DNA of 54,363 bases from Desulfurivibrio sp. (GTDB lineage Bacteria > Desulfobacterota > Desulfobulbia > Desulfobulbales > SURF-16). Position 1 is the stretch's first letter. Each line of letters starts with the position of its first letter. The notes beneath the pieces are model-generated. The model saw nothing but the letters and a program-made list of their open reading frames with translations. It was not told the DNA's origin and made no database searches. A program made the translations under genes and the position numbers. The stretch is taken from the NCBI GenBank assembly GCA_003605035.1, contig QZKJ01000027.1:1-54363 (forward strand), written 5' to 3'. Positions 7,784-16,228 of this stretch are shown one piece after another.

Positions 7784-10700
7784 TCACTTTTCAATATCGG
7801 TGACACCCGCAAGCATCCGGTTGAACTCCGATTCCACCCTGGCCTCGAAATCCGTCTCAATCCGGTAGACCTCGGTGAACTCGGCAAAGGCCCAGCGGCC
7901 ATAGTGCTCCAGGTTGTTTACCCCCGGCACCCAGTAAGTATCCATGGTGGACTTTTTTTCCTTGGCGTCCTCACGGCGGTAGCCCTTGATCTCAACGATG
8001 AGGTGGAGAGGGTCTTCTTGCCCATCATCCACCATTACAATGAAATCAGGAATATAGGTACGCGTTTCCGAGCCGTAGCGGTACGGCACCTCCAGACCGA
8101 GGTTGTGGTTCTTGACGTAGGCCTTGACCTTGGGATGCGACTCGGCCACCCGGCAGAACTCCGCCTCCCAGTCGCTGTCCAGCACCACCCAGTTGACGTG
8201 ACAAGCACGGGCGTCCGTCTGCCAGCGGTCTTTCCTGGAGGTGTTGAAGTTGACGTGGCTGGTGGAGCCGGCCGGATTGTAGGGATCGAGCACCGCCTTG
8301 ATGGGCCGGTTGCCTTGTTCCGCCCTGGTGATGGCGGCCGTGATGCGCTCGCAGGCCATGTCCGCCAGTTCCTGATACATGAGCTGGGCCGGATAGGTGC
8401 TCCCCTTGCAGACCAGACAGGTATCGAGCCACTGTTTGGTGATTCGTTTCAACTGGCCGAAGAGGTGAAGTTTGGGTTCCTCGCCTGGGTCGCGCCATTT
8501 GGTATAAAGCAAACGCTGGGTGAGATGAAACAGCAGGGTGGAACGGCGCATGTCTTCGAGATGCTTCAGGCTCAGATCGACAGCCTCGCCGATAATACCG
8601 GCATTCCTGGTGATGGAGGGTCCGACAATATCCGGAGAAAGCTCCAGCACGGAATCGTCGTTGAACTCGGCGCTCAGCCGTTCTTCCGGCAGTTCCACCC
8701 GGTAGCCAGCCACCCTGGGGAAGCGGATTTCCAGGTGGTCGCGATCCGGGCGCACCGCCTTGACCTGCACCGTTTCCCGGGGCGGCTGGGGAGGGGCCAC
8801 CACCGGCTTGGCGGTGAAGTCAAAGGGAATGCCCAGCACATCGGCATATTCAACATTGAACAGATCCTCCTCGTTCAGGTCATAGGACTGACGGCGCAGT
8901 GCCCGGCCGATGACCTGCTCGCAGAGCAGCTGGGTGCCGAAAGCGCGCACCCCGAGGACATGGGTGACGGTGTTGGCGTCCCAACCCTCGGTGAGCATGG
9001 AGACCGAGACCACGCAGCGGATCGATTCACCCAGGCGCCCCTCTTTGCCCACGGTGTTCATGACCTCGCGCAACAGGTCCTGATCGGTAAGGTTCTCGGC
9101 CTGACGGAGGTCGCCGGTGCGCTCGACGATCTCGCGCCGGAAGCGGTCAATTTCGTCGGCTGCCATTTTGCGGAAATTGCTGTCCAGGGCATCCCCTGAT
9201 TCAAGCTGCTCGCTGTCAATCAACAGGGTGCGGGGCCGCCCCAGTTGGTTGCCGTGGTCATCGAAGTTGCGAAACAGTGCCAGCCGGCCGTTTTCCAGGG
9301 TGCTGGTACCGTCTTCATTCTCTCGATGGAAACCGGAAATAAACTTATAAACCAGCATGGAGATTGAGGTATTCTGGCAGACCACGATGAAACAGGGCGG
9401 CACCGAAATTCCTTCCTGCTGCCAGAGCTGGAAGGTTTTTTCGTAATGACCGTAAAGTGCCTCCAAAGCGGTTTGCAACCTGACCGGCAAACTAAGGGGA
9501 TCAAGATCTTTCGCCTTGCCGCGCCCTTTTTTGGGCATATCCTTGCGAATATGCTCCCAGAGATTGCGGAACATGGGCATTTCATCGCCGGGCAGGTTCT
9601 GGGCCACCGGCACCCGAGGCAGTTTGACGATGCCGCATTCGATGGCATCCATGAGGGAAAAATCGCACATGGTCCAGGGAAAGAGGGTGCCCTCGGCATA
9701 ACCGGAGCCACTGAGAAAAAACGGGGTGGCCGACAGATCGAGGACCCGACTCAGGCCGAGTTTGCGGTTGACGATTTCAAGTCCGGAAATCCAGAGGCGG
9801 GCGGCCTCGTTGTTCTTTTCCGCCTCTTTGCGTTCATCGCCTTTCAGCTTTTCCTCTTCCTCGTCACCCGGCTTTTCCCGGTAGCAGTGATGGGCCTCGT
9901 CATTGATGGCAATAATGTTTTTCATGCCCATCAGGTCCGGCATCACCCGCTGGAGCATCTGACCCTCGGTTTCCAGGGTATGCAGCTCTTCTCCGCCGCG
10001 CCCCTGCAGCAGTAATCTGCCCCCCTTGGAAAGCTCCAGCCTCTCCCGGAGCTTAAAGGCGTGGTAATTGGTGATGACGATCTTGGCTCGCTCCAGATCT
10101 CCCAACATATCGTGGGGAATCAGCTCCCGGCTCTGGTAATAGCTGTCCGGATCATTGGGCTGCAAAACGCGCAAACGGTCACGGATGGTAATGCCGGGGG
10201 TGACGATCAGAAAGCCGCGGCTGAACTTTTTGCTGGCGGGGCGGCGCACGGCGTTGATGGTCTGCCAGGCGATCAGCATGGCCATGACCGTGGTTTTGCC
10301 CGCGCCGGTAGCAAGTTTCAGGGCCAGGCGCATCAATTCGGGATTGGCATCGTGGTTGGCGCTGGCCAGGTGCTCGATAAAACGGGTGCCGCCCTTGCCG
10401 ATTTTTGGCGCCACCTCGGTCAACCAGATGGCGGTTTCAACCGCCTCGACCTGACAGAAGAACGGCCTTATTGAGCTGAAACGGTGGTGCCGCCAGTGCT
10501 GGAGCAGACGAGCGGTTTCAGGGGTTACCTGCCAGTCACCGGGGTTCTGCCGGCTCCGCCACTGGTCGACATGCCTGCGAAGTTCATTGATGATTGAGGT
10601 GGGGTCGTACTGCTGGGTTTGGGATGTCAAATCATGCACGGCAAAAAGGCTTTGCTGGATTGCCTTGCCCTGCCGCTTTCTTGGTTTGGGAATCGGGGTG

Positions 10701-10831
10701 ATAAACTTGGCGGGCCGGCGGTTCTCAACAATCTTTTGCGTTGGCTGGCCCTGATCGTCAAGCTCCCAGTGCCGGACCGGATAGGCATAGGGGGAGTTGA
10801 GGACAGGCTTTGCGAAAAATCGGTTATCCAT
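7784..10831 (-). CDS. Restriction endonuclease, DEAD/DEAH helicase subunit (type III Res-like)
   Basis: A 1015-residue superfamily 2 helicase with a C-terminal nuclease-like domain, of the Res type found with Mod methyltransferases. Motif I is LATGAGKTTVMAMLIAWQ (~residue 230), motif II is INDEAHHC, motif III LDLSATPFF, and the C-terminal RecA lobe has SVSMLTEGWDANTVTHV and EQVIGRALRR. Near the end, YIPDFIVMVDDG followed by HLIVEIKGYR is the PD-(D/E)xK nuclease pattern. The start at 10831 (MDNRFFAKPV) is chosen because a GGGGGGGAAG ribosome site lies 8 bases upstream; the open frame beyond it runs through a repeat element. With the methyltransferase destroyed the host sites would be unprotected, so activity without Mod is an open question. 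Confidence 0.88.
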   Translation of the reverse strand: MDNRFFAKPVLNSPYAYPVRHWELDDQGQPTQKIVENRRPAKFITPIPKPRKRQGKAIQQSLFAVHDLTSQTQQYDPTSIINELRRHVDQWRSRQNPGDWQVTPETARLLQHWRHHRFSSIRPFFCQVEAVETAIWLTEVAPKIGKGGTRFIEHLASANHDANPELMRLALKLATGAGKTTVMAMLIAWQTINAVRRPASKKFSRGFLIVTPGITIRDRLRVLQPNDPDSYYQSRELIPHDMLGDLERAKIVITNYHAFKLRERLELSKGGRLLLQGRGGEELHTLETEGQMLQRVMPDLMGMKNIIAINDEAHHCYREKPGDEEEEKLKGDERKEAEKNNEAARLWISGLEIVNRKLGLSRVLDLSATPFFLSGSGYAEGTLFPWTMCDFSLMDAIECGIVKLPRVPVAQNLPGDEMPMFRNLWEHIRKDMPKKGRGKAKDLDPLSLPVRLQTALEALYGHYEKTFQLWQQEGISVPPCFIVVCQNTSISMLVYKFISGFHRENEDGTSTLENGRLALFRNFDDHGNQLGRPRTLLIDSEQLESGDALDSNFRKMAADEIDRFRREIVERTGDLRQAENLTDQDLLREVMNTVGKEGRLGESIRCVVSVSMLTEGWDANTVTHVLGVRAFGTQLLCEQVIGRALRRQSYDLNEEDLFNVEYADVLGIPFDFTAKPVVAPPQPPRETVQVKAVRPDRDHLEIRFPRVAGYRVELPEERLSAEFNDDSVLELSPDIVGPSITRNAGIIGEAVDLSLKHLEDMRRSTLLFHLTQRLLYTKWRDPGEEPKLHLFGQLKRITKQWLDTCLVCKGSTYPAQLMYQELADMACERITAAITRAEQGNRPIKAVLDPYNPAGSTSHVNFNTSRKDRWQTDARACHVNWVVLDSDWEAEFCRVAESHPKVKAYVKNHNLGLEVPYRYGSETRTYIPDFIVMVDDGQEDPLHLIVEIKGYRREDAKEKKSTMDTYWVPGVNNLEHYGRWAFAEFTEVYRIETDFEARVESEFNRMLAGVTDIEK

Positions 10832-10864
10832 AATTACGCTTCCCCCCCAATGGACACAAGGTAA

Positions 10865-10968
10865 GCCGTTGTAAAAAAAGAACTGCAACATCGCGTTATC
10901 GTGAACGGCATACGAGGCCGTAACTAAATGATTAATGATTAAAGACCTTATAGTTATTTCGCAACGGC
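10865..10968. repeat. MITE-like element, copy A
   Basis: About 104 bases starting GCCGTTGTAAAAAAAGAAC and ending in a complementary GTTATTTCGCAACGGC, so it has terminal inverted repeats of about 16-19 bases. The interior shares GGCCGTAACTAAATG and CGGCCCCTAAATT with the copy at 22077-22173. It carries no gene. It lies just upstream of the res start and may hold or displace the promoter of that gene. Confidence 0.75.
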
Positions 10969-11197
10969 CCCTAAATTCCCTCCAGCAAAAAAAATGCTCG
11001 GCTGCCAACCGATTTTTGCAGTAAATACCCTCTATCCGCGCAATGATCAAGCGAAAGGTCTGGTCATGGCATGGTCTCCTTCACGTTAAAAACGGCACTC
11101 CCCTGCTGCACTTTCATAATCCGTGCGATTTACGGTAATAACTGAATCTTCCCCCCTCACCCTGGCGCAAGCACGCATTCATACGCAGTTGCCGCCT
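10969..11197. other. Intergenic spacer between res and hipA
   Basis: No gene is supported here. A weak hairpin (GCAAAAA ... TTTTTGC at about 10984-11020) is the only structure seen. The stretch lies downstream of hipA and upstream of res on the minus strand, so it should hold the end of the hip transcript and the res promoter. Confidence 0.4.
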
Positions 11198-12424
11198 CTA
11201 TTCGGGGGCTATTTTCCTCATCCGCTGTTTGATATCAATGCCGACAGCCTCGGCATCTTTCTCCGGCACCTCGCAGGCTGTGAAAACTGCATCCCGCTCC
11301 GCGACAACCTCATAAACTTTAATTGCAATATCCAGGGCCTGCTGACGGCGCTTTATGCCAAAATACCTGGCCTCGGCCAGGATAGTGCCGAGATCCGGCG
11401 GCCGGTTATCCAGCCCGATGCGCAGCACATGTTCCTGATTGAAGCCGATGTTCGGAATCAGGTCAAAGGCCGGGCTCAGCCTCCAGCCCTCGTCATCGTG
11501 CAGCATGCAGAAATTTTTGAGATGGTCATCGGTGTTACCGATCATCACGTTGAATACCATCTGCCTGTAGAGCATGCGCAGATCCCGTTGCGGAGTTGTT
11601 GAAACATGCCTTATCACCTCCGCCAGATCCCGGTAGCCGGCATTGTAATAGCCATCGGCTTTCAGCAGCGACTGCATGCTGATCAGGTGGTTGCGCCCGC
11701 CCGCCGCATTGATGTCAAACCGTTTCACCAACAGACACCTGCGGGCGCCCAAGGTCAAAAGGCTGGTCTCGGCCGTATCTATTCCCGCCCGCCGCGCCAA
11801 CTCCATGGCGGCGGCTTCCAGGCTTACCACGTCCAGTTGGTCCCTGCTGCTGGCAAATTTCGCCAGATATGCCCCTTTTTCGTCAATAACGAGCGCTTTG
11901 GGCCTCGCCCCGCCAGCAGAGCTGCCCGCCTGGAATAACATGGCAAGTTCTTCGTCAGCCATGGCAGCGGGGGCCTGCTCAAACTTTTCCGCCTGATGAG
12001 CAAGTTCTGCCAGGTGACGACAGGAAACCCCGGCTGACGACGGCGGAGGCTTTCCTCTTTCCGCATAGAGCAAAGCGCCCATTCCCTGCCCGCCCAGCAA
12101 GCGTAAAAGGTGCGGCACGCGCTGTTCGGCCCGTCCAAGTCTATAACGGCGGGCCATAAGTTTTCGCCCCCAGTCATCGGGCAGGCTGTCTTCAAAGACG
12201 CCGTGGACCCCGGCCTGTGGCCGGTCCGCATCACCTGATCCTGCGACCAGCGGCAGATGCAACGGATCGAGTGGAAAGGCTCGCGGCTCCTCCAGATATT
12301 CCCGCACGTACCGGAATTGCCCCGCCAAAGCCCCCCTGGCATCGGGATCTTTTACCGCCAATTCCCCTGTTTTGATGATTTCTCCCGTCGGCAAGGTCAA
12401 CCAGACGTTGAGTTTTCTGATCAT
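11198..12424 (-). CDS. hipA: HipA-type serine/threonine kinase toxin
   Basis: A 408-residue HipA-family kinase. HipA of E. coli phosphorylates glutamyl-tRNA synthetase and induces persistence. Visible features: N-terminal MIRKLNVWLTLPTGEI, FEDSLPDDWGRKLM (~80-93), the ATP-loop-like AGSSAGGARPKALV (~167-180), the catalytic loop NVMIGNTDDHLKNF (~290-303, with the Asp base) and the metal-binding SPAFDLIPN (~315). Its start overlaps the end of hipB by four bases, the usual antitoxin-toxin order. Divergence from E. coli HipA means its target cannot be assumed. Confidence 0.92.
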   Translation of the reverse strand: MIRKLNVWLTLPTGEIIKTGELAVKDPDARGALAGQFRYVREYLEEPRAFPLDPLHLPLVAGSGDADRPQAGVHGVFEDSLPDDWGRKLMARRYRLGRAEQRVPHLLRLLGGQGMGALLYAERGKPPPSSAGVSCRHLAELAHQAEKFEQAPAAMADEELAMLFQAGSSAGGARPKALVIDEKGAYLAKFASSRDQLDVVSLEAAAMELARRAGIDTAETSLLTLGARRCLLVKRFDINAAGGRNHLISMQSLLKADGYYNAGYRDLAEVIRHVSTTPQRDLRMLYRQMVFNVMIGNTDDHLKNFCMLHDDEGWRLSPAFDLIPNIGFNQEHVLRIGLDNRPPDLGTILAEARYFGIKRRQQALDIAIKVYEVVAERDAVFTACEVPEKDAEAVGIDIKQRMRKIAPE

Positions 12425-12735
12425 CGCTTTCCTTTGCGCCTGCCGCCAGCCCGCAGCCTCTGGCCGCTTTTTTTCTCGAATTGGGCAAACAGATCTTGCT
12501 GTTCGGCAAGCACATCCTGCCAGCTGCGCAGCCTGCCGAGAATACTGCTTGCGGCAAGCCAGTTGCCGATCGGCGTTTGCGGGGAGCCTTTTTCCATCTT
12601 GCTGTAAGACTGCCGGGTAATGCCAAGCCGTTGCGCGAACAGCTCCTGGCTCTCGTTGCGGGCCAGCCGCGCTTCCTTCAGCCGCTCGCCAAGCTGTTGC
12701 AGCAATGATTCTTGATTTACATCTTGGTTAATCAT
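12421..12735 (-). CDS. hipB: HipB-type antitoxin, XRE-family repressor
   Basis: A 104-residue protein with a Cro/CI-type helix-turn-helix (LGERLKEARLARNESQELFA, ITRQSYSKMEKG, residues ~15-50) and a basic tail ending RAGGRRKGKR. It should bind and neutralise the downstream HipA and repress the operon. An AT-rich block with two inverted repeats lies just upstream (12746-12784). It overlaps hipA by ATGA. The region between this operon and the nif promoter marks the border of the defence island. Confidence 0.88.
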   Translation of the reverse strand: MINQDVNQESLLQQLGERLKEARLARNESQELFAQRLGITRQSYSKMEKGSPQTPIGNWLAASSILGRLRSWQDVLAEQQDLFAQFEKKSGQRLRAGGRRKGKR

Positions 12736-12745
12736 ATTTAACTTT

Positions 12746-12784
12746 ATACTCTAAAATTTAGTATTACGTAAATAATTTATTACG
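12746..12784. promoter_or_regulatory. Probable hipBA operator
   Basis: Two inverted repeats in an AT-rich block 10-50 bases upstream of hipB: ATACT-N9-AGTAT at 12746-12764 and the imperfect CGTAAATAA/TTTATTACG at 12767-12784. HipB-family repressors typically bind paired palindromes at this position. The assignment rests on location and symmetry only. Confidence 0.5.
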
Positions 12785-12958
12785 AAGTAATTTTACTCCG
12801 GCATCATTTTGTTCTCCCACAAAGCGATGATGCACTCGTAAAAAGCCGGAGAGCCACATTCCGTCATCCCGGCTGATCCTGGAGCGAGTCCAGCCAGACC
12901 TGGATATTTTTCTCTCCCCCCCCTACACCTCGACAAAATTGTCCCCCTTCTTCATTTT
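12785..12958. other. Intergenic spacer between hipB and the nif promoter
   Basis: No gene is supported. The stretch includes a GACAAAATTGTC palindrome near 12935 and a run of C residues. It separates the divergently arranged hipBA and nifENBX units. Confidence 0.4.
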
Positions 12959-12974
12959 TGTAACCTTTCCGACA
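12959..12974 (+). promoter_or_regulatory. NifA-type upstream activator site
   Basis: The sequence TGT-AACCTTTCCG-ACA fits the NifA enhancer consensus TGT-N10-ACA exactly and lies about 100 bases upstream of the -24 element of nifE, the normal distance. It overlaps a perfect palindrome CCGACA-AA-TGTCGG at 12969-12982, which could be a second regulator site. Confidence 0.65.
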
Positions 12975-13071
12975 AATGTCGGGGCCTGCGTCAGGCCGCG
13001 CCCAAGCCAGGCAGGCCCACCTCAACGCCTAACACAGTAGAATCACGCGCTTTTCACTTCAGTATTTCCCA

Positions 13072-13087
13072 TGGCACACCCGTTGCT
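13072..13087 (+). promoter_or_regulatory. Sigma-54 (-24/-12) promoter of nifE
   Basis: TGGCAC-ACCCG-TTGCT is a perfect match to the RpoN consensus TGGCAC-N5-TTGCW, about 75 bases before the nifE start. With the NifA-type site upstream it indicates nitrogen-status control of the whole nifENBX group. Confidence 0.85.
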
Positions 13088-13159
13088 AAAACAGTGATCA
13101 AACAGCACAAACAGCCACTCCGGCATACTCGCCTTTCCGTCATTTTACATGGGACCACT

Positions 13160-14521
13160 ATGGAAGAAATCGCCTTAGCAGCAAGAGAAACGCAGATCTA
13201 CCGCAAGGGGGAAAAACCCTTTGAAATTACCTGCAACAAGGACAGCCTGGCCGGCGCGGTCAGCCAGCGGGCCTGTGTCTTCTGCGGCTCGCGGGTGGTG
13301 CTCTATCCCATTGCCGACGCCCTGCATCTGGTGCATGGTCCCATCGGCTGCGCCGTCTACACCTGGGACATCCGCGGCGCGCTCTCCTCCGGCCCGGAGC
13401 TGCATCGCCTGAGTTTTTCCACCGACCTGCAGGAGCGGGACGTTATTTTCGGCGGCGAAAAGAAACTCGAAGCCGCCCTGCATGAGCTCATCGACCGGCA
13501 CAGCCCCAAGGCGGCCTTTGTCTATTCCACCTGCATCGTCGGCATCATCGGCGACGATCTGGAGGCGGTCTGCCGCCGGGTGACAGAACAGAAAGGCATC
13601 CCGGTCATTCCCGTACAGTCCGAAGGATTCAAGGGCAACAAGCGCTCCGGCTACAAGGCGGCCTGCAATGCCATGTTCCGCCTGATCGGCACCGGCGACA
13701 CCACCGGCATCAGCAAATACAGCATCAATATCCTGGGCGACTTCAACCTGGCCGGCGAGATCTGGATGGTGCGCGAATATTTCCGGCGCATGGGCGTTCA
13801 GGTGGTGGCCAACATCACCGGCGACGGCCGTATTGACGACATCCGCCGGGCCCACGGCGCGGCCTTGAATGTGGTGCAGTGCTCCGGGGCCACCATGGAT
13901 CTGGCCAACATGATGGAAGAGAAATACGGCACCCCCTCCATCCGCGTCTCCTATTTCGGCATCGAGGACATGTCCGAGGCCCTCTACGATGTGGCCCGCT
14001 TCTTTAAAGACCCGGAGATGCTGGCCCGCACCAGCGAGCTGATCAAGGAGGAGGTGCAGAAAATCCAGCCCGAGCTGCAGCGCTACAAAAAGGCGCTGAC
14101 CGGCAAAAAGGCGGCCATTTACGTGGGCGGCTCGTTTAAGGCCTTTTCCCTGGTCAAGGCCTTTCGGCTGATCGGCATGAACGTGGTGATGGTCGGCTCC
14201 CAGACCGGCACGAAAGAGGATTATGAGGAGCTGGCCCAGATCACCGATCCGGGCACCATTATCGTCGATGACTCCAATCCCCTGGAGCTGACCTCCTTTC
14301 TCAAGGAGAAGGAGGTGGATGTCTTTGTCGGCGGGGTCAAGGAACGGCCCATCGCCTACAAGCTGGGCGTGGGCTTCTGCGACCACAACCATGAACGTAA
14401 GGAGGCCCTGGCAGGCTTTGCCGGCATGCTCAACTTCGCCCGGGAGGTCTACTCCTCGGTGATGAGCCCGGTATGGAAATTCGTGCCCCGCAAGGAAAAG
14501 GGAAACGATCAAGCGTTATAA
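13160..14521 (+). CDS. nifE: Nitrogenase iron-molybdenum cofactor scaffold subunit NifE
   Basis: A 453-residue subunit of the NifEN scaffold, on which the NifB-cofactor is matured to FeMo-co before transfer to NifDK. Family signatures: RACVFCGSRVVLYPIADALH (with cluster Cys), VHGPIGCAVYTWD (Cys), STCIVGIIGDD (Cys), and near the end FCDHNHERKEALAGFAGM. The His and Cys residues expected of NifE are in place. The start at 13160 (MEEIALAARE) is chosen because the preceding in-frame residues lack family similarity; the ribosome site is weak (GGGA, 5 bases). First gene after the sigma-54 promoter. Structural genes nifHDK are not in this window. Confidence 0.95.
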   Translation: MEEIALAARETQIYRKGEKPFEITCNKDSLAGAVSQRACVFCGSRVVLYPIADALHLVHGPIGCAVYTWDIRGALSSGPELHRLSFSTDLQERDVIFGGEKKLEAALHELIDRHSPKAAFVYSTCIVGIIGDDLEAVCRRVTEQKGIPVIPVQSEGFKGNKRSGYKAACNAMFRLIGTGDTTGISKYSINILGDFNLAGEIWMVREYFRRMGVQVVANITGDGRIDDIRRAHGAALNVVQCSGATMDLANMMEEKYGTPSIRVSYFGIEDMSEALYDVARFFKDPEMLARTSELIKEEVQKIQPELQRYKKALTGKKAAIYVGGSFKAFSLVKAFRLIGMNVVMVGSQTGTKEDYEELAQITDPGTIIVDDSNPLELTSFLKEKEVDVFVGGVKERPIAYKLGVGFCDHNHERKEALAGFAGMLNFAREVYSSVMSPVWKFVPRKEKGNDQAL

Positions 14522-14616
14522 CGTTTCAGCGTTCAACCGTTGCAGTGCTCAAACGTTTGATCGCTTGAATGTTGAAACGCTTGAACATTGAAACGTCTGC
14601 AAAAGAGGAAAACCCC
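14522..14616. repeat. Fold-back spacer of ~9-nt units between nifE and nifN
   Basis: The spacer is built of degenerate 9-base units: CGTTTCAGC, GTTCAACCG, TTGCAGTGC on the left and their approximate complements CGCTTGAAT, GTTGAAACG, CTTGAACAT, TGAAACG on the right, so the whole spacer can fold on itself. The nifN ribosome site (AGAGGAAAA) follows at 14604. The same design with other unit sequences occurs between nifN and nifB. Confidence 0.65.
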
Positions 14617-15975
14617 ATGACGAAAATGCCCAATTACATATCAACCACCAATGCCTGCAAACTGTGCAAGCCCCTGGGCGCCTCCCTGGCCTTCCGCGGC
14701 ATGGAAGGCACCGTCCCCTATCTGCACGGCTCCCAAGGCTGCGCCACCTATATGCGGCGCTACATCATCAGCCATTTCAACGAGCCCATTGACATCGCCT
14801 CCTCATCGCTCAGCGAAAAGCATGCGGTCTACGGCGGGGCGGCCAATTTGAAGCTCGGCCTGACCAATGTCACCAGGAAATACCAGCCGCAGATGATCGG
14901 CATTGCCACCACCTGCCTCACCGAGACCATCGGCGATGACGTGCCGATGATCGTCAAGGAATATGAACGGGAAACGAGCGCAACAAACCGGCCGCTGCTG
15001 GTGCATGTCTCCACCCCGAGCTATAGCGGCACCCACATGGAGGGCTTTCATGCCGCGGTGACCGCCGCCATTGATCAGCTGGCCCAGGGGCCGGCGGTGA
15101 CCAACGATACGGTCAACCTGCTGCCAGGCTTTGTCTCGTCCGCCGACTACCGCTACCTGGCCGAGATCATGGCTGATTTCGGCATCCCGGCCACCATGCT
15201 GCCCGACCTGTCGACCACCCTGGACGGCCCGGCCCTGCTTGAGTACGAAAAGATCCCCGGCGGCGGCACCCCGCTGGCAAGCATCCGCCGGATGGGCGGG
15301 GCCAGGGCTACCATCGAGTTCGGCCGCACCCTGGGCAAGACCAGAACCGGGGCAACCCTTCTGGCGGAAAAATTCGGCGCCGCCAGTCACCGGCTGGGCC
15401 TGCCCATCGGTATCAGCGAGACCGACCGTTTCTTTGCCGTACTCGAAACCCTCAGCGGACGCCCCACCCCGGCCAAGTATCAGGGCGAACGGGGCCGGCT
15501 GGTGGACGCCTATGTGGACGGCCACAAGTACGGCTTCGGCAAAAAGGCCATCATCTACGGCGAAGAGGATATGGTGGTGGGCCTTACCGCCTTTCTGGCG
15601 GAAATCGGCGTGACCCCCATCCTCTGCGCCAGCGGCGGCCGCAGCGGCTCCATGGCCTCCGCCATTGCCGCGGCGACCGCAGGCGTTTTGCCCGAGCAGC
15701 CCAAGGTCTACGAGGGCATGGATTTTTTTGATATCGCCGAAGAGGCGGAAAACCTCGGCCCGGACCTGCTGGTCGGCCACAGCAAGGGCTATCCCCTGGC
15801 CCGCAAACTGAACATCCCGCTCATCCGGGTGGGTTTCCCCATCCATGACCGGGTCGGCGGCCAGCGCATCCTGCATCTCGGTTACCGCGGAGCCCAGCAG
15901 CTCTTTGACCTGGTGATCAACAGCCTGATCGAGAAAAAACAGAGCGATTCGCCTGTCGGCTACAGCTATATGTGA
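14617..15975 (+). CDS. nifN: Nitrogenase iron-molybdenum cofactor scaffold subunit NifN
   Basis: A 452-residue partner of NifE in the FeMo-co scaffold. The N-terminus shows NACKLCKPLGASLAF (Cys) and VPYLHGSQGCATYMRRY (Cys), then GIATTCLTETIGDDV (Cys) and VSTPSYSGTHMEGFH, all typical of NifN rather than NifK. The start ATG at 14617 follows AGAGGAAAACCCC; upstream in-frame codons fall in the fold-back spacer and are excluded. Ends with DSPVGYSYM. It lies between two fold-back spacers. Confidence 0.95.
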   Translation: MTKMPNYISTTNACKLCKPLGASLAFRGMEGTVPYLHGSQGCATYMRRYIISHFNEPIDIASSSLSEKHAVYGGAANLKLGLTNVTRKYQPQMIGIATTCLTETIGDDVPMIVKEYERETSATNRPLLVHVSTPSYSGTHMEGFHAAVTAAIDQLAQGPAVTNDTVNLLPGFVSSADYRYLAEIMADFGIPATMLPDLSTTLDGPALLEYEKIPGGGTPLASIRRMGGARATIEFGRTLGKTRTGATLLAEKFGAASHRLGLPIGISETDRFFAVLETLSGRPTPAKYQGERGRLVDAYVDGHKYGFGKKAIIYGEEDMVVGLTAFLAEIGVTPILCASGGRSGSMASAIAAATAGVLPEQPKVYEGMDFFDIAEEAENLGPDLLVGHSKGYPLARKLNIPLIRVGFPIHDRVGGQRILHLGYRGAQQLFDLVINSLIEKKQSDSPVGYSYM

Positions 15976-16216
15976 GTGTGGGAGTTGGTTGGGTTGGTTG
16001 GGTTGGTTGGGTTTATTGAGTTTGTTGGGTTTATTGAGTTTGTTGGGTTTGTTGGGTTAACCCAAGCAACCCTAGTAACCCGAGTAACCCGAGCAACCCT
16101 AGCAACCCTAGTAACCCGAGTAACCCTAGTAACCCGAGTAACTCAAGCAACCCAATAAACCCAATAAACCCAAGCAACCAAGTAACCCAAGCAACCAAGT
16201 AACCCAATAACCCAAT
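15976..16216. repeat. Head-to-head 9-nt repeat array between nifN and nifB
   Basis: About 80 bases of GGGTTGGTT/GGGTTTATT/GAGTTTGTT units are followed, from a GGGTTAACCC centre at about 16054-16063, by about 150 bases of AACCCAAGC/AACCCTAGT/AACCCGAGT units. The two halves are complementary and would form a very long imperfect hairpin in DNA or mRNA. Open frames through it give only low-complexity sequence and are not genes. Confidence 0.9.
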
Positions 16217-16228
16217 CCGGAGTTTGTC

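Noticed and set aside
10832-11050. N-terminal extension of the res protein to 11050
   Set aside because: The extension is the translation of the MITE-like element and spacer; a strong ribosome site and the start at 10831 explain the gene.
13175-14512. A long minus-strand frame opposite nifE
   Set aside because: It mirrors the codon structure of nifE, has no recognisable motif and no start signal.
15976-16216. CRISPR array
   Set aside because: Units are 9 bases, without spacers, and reverse orientation at a centre; this is a fold-back simple repeat.
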